Shown here piece by piece: positions 62,750 through 64,000 of a stretch of DNA of 64,000 nt. The notes below the pieces were generated by a model that did no database searches, was not told where the DNA came from, and was given only the letters and a program-made list of their open reading frames with translations. Source of the stretch: Siphonodentalium dalli (Eukaryota > Mollusca > Scaphopoda > Gadilida > Siphonodentaliidae); assembly GCA_032622095.1 (NCBI GenBank), contig CP136065.1:150229577-150293576 (forward strand), given 5' to 3'. The first letter of the stretch is position 1, and every line of letters begins with the position of its first letter. The position numbers and the translations under genes are program-made.

Positions 62750-64000
62750 TGATCACAGGTGAGGTGAATAGGTATACAGGGAGTAATTATATGTCATGAA
62801 TGATGGTCCATGGTAAGATATAGAGGTATACAAGGAGTGGTCATGTGTGAGGCGAATCGGTATGCATGGAGTGACTGTATTGTGTACCCAGGACGGGTGT
62901 AACCGATGTGGCTGTATGGGCATTGATGTGGTGTATGGATATAACGAGAGTAGCTACATGGTCATCTGTGTGTTGTTTATGTATATATCATATGGAGTGA
63001 CTGTAAGGTCATGGGTGGGATGTACACATGTACCGTATGTGGCAGTATTGTGACAGGTGGGTGTATATGTATGAATGTGCTGTCTGTATGATCATGGATG
63101 GGGTGTGTGGATAAATAGGGAGTGATTTATGGCTATGGGTAATGTGTATATGTATACATGGAATGATGCACGGTCATGATTGAAGTGTATATGCATAGCT
63201 GGAGTAAGCTGGATGGTCATTGGTGAGCATGTTGGTATATAGGGAGTGCCCTTGTGATAACGGGTGGGATGTATATTTATATATGTCATGGATGTATTAT
63301 CATTGGTGGGTGTATATGGATTAGCTGAATTATCATGGGTGGCGTTACGAGTATACAGTGAGTCGTTGTCATGTGTGAGGTGTATATGCAAGTACGGAAG
63401 GAATGAGTGGTCGTGTGTGCGGGTATTGGTATATCTGGAAAGGTTGAATGGCCATTGGTGAGGTGTATATGTATACCTGGAGTCACTCTATGGCCATGTG
63501 TGGGCTGCATATGTATATATCGAGTGGTTATATGACTATGGGTGTGGTGAATAGGTCTATATGTAGTGACTTATGGTCAATGGTGAGATGAAAAAATGTA
63601 GGTATACAAGGAGTGATTGTATGATCCTGAATGTGGCGAATATGTATACAGGGTGTGACTATATGGCCATGTGTCAGGTGTAGGAGTATACCTGGTGTAT
63701 TCGTATATCTTGAGTGGCTATTCGGCGATGGTGAGACGAACAGGTATACAGGGAGTGACTTATGGCCAATGGTGAGGTGAATATGTATACAATGATTGAC
63801 CATGATCATGTATGCATGTTTTTAATAGGTATACAAGGGGTGACTATATGGACATAGGTCAGGTGAAGGAGTATATCATGGGTGAGGGTATGTGTATGAA
63901 GCGAGTGGCTATATGTCCATTGGTGAGGTGCATATGTATACCTGGAGTGACTCTATGGTAATTGTTGTGGTGTTTATGTATATCTTGAATGTATATTTGG
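62750..64000. repeat. Diverged minisatellite, 42-bp unit, to the window end
   Basis: About 30 units of GTATACAGGGAGTGACTATA then TGGCCATGGGTGAGGTGTAT, spaced near 42 bp with many changes. Because 42 is a multiple of three, stop-free frames persist on both strands (for example HIHLTHG-like repeats on -). I read these as translations of the array. It continues beyond 64000. Confidence 0.85.

Noticed and set aside
63092-63809. Several frames of 65-99 codons
   Set aside because: Period of 14 residues matches the 42-bp minisatellite; frames on both strands are equally open and units differ freely.
1-64000. tRNA and rRNA genes
   Set aside because: I saw no cloverleaf with paired A and B boxes and no rRNA core sequence; a covariance-model scan could overturn this.

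Overview
This is AT-rich animal genomic DNA, probably from a marine invertebrate; the sequence does not fix the species. Two host genes are supported, and both are cut by the window edges. The first 1 kb holds the last coding exon (801-940, + strand) of a NUBP2-like cytosolic iron-sulfur assembly ATPase. From 61299 down to 22175 on the - strand lie ten consecutive coding exons of an ABCA3-like lipid transporter. They join without a frame break into about 1,128 residues: NBD1 from just before its signature motif, the linker, the second transmembrane domain with its extracellular loop, NBD2 and the C-terminus. TMD1 and the NBD1 Walker A lie beyond 64000. The two genes are convergent, 3' end to 3' end.

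Nearly everything else is repeats, mostly short non-autonomous DNA transposons (MITEs) recognisable by terminal inverted repeats (TIRs) and target-site duplications (TSDs). Six families or groups stand out: (A) TA-flanked fold-back elements with CAGTAATG ends; (B) TTAA-flanked elements carrying a repeated palindromic motif; (C) TTAA-flanked elements with CCCTTTCTATACT ends; other TTAA-flanked elements; (E) CAAGCCTTG-ended elements with 8-bp TSDs; and further hAT-like elements, five MITE insertions in all having a perfect 7- or 8-bp TSD. One long hAT element (44777-48741) keeps a recognisable but broken BED/hAT transposase.

Layout: 1-3 kb, NUBP2 3' end and MITEs; 3058-12487, a head-to-tail tandem duplication of 4,713 bp whose copies are almost identical; 12.5-22 kb, intergenic MITE cluster; 22.2-61.3 kb, ABCA3-like exons with MITE-filled introns; 61.3-62.7 kb, upstream intron with dispersed repeats; 62.75-64.0 kb, a diverged 42-bp minisatellite running off the end.

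I found no new multi-gene system. The most notable observations are the near-identical tandem duplication with a breakpoint in the loop of a palindrome, the MITEs abutting splice sites of consecutive NBD2 exons, the nested elements with intact TSDs, the long-TIR element at 24.7-28.5 kb, and a possibly conserved NUBP2/ABCA3 linkage.
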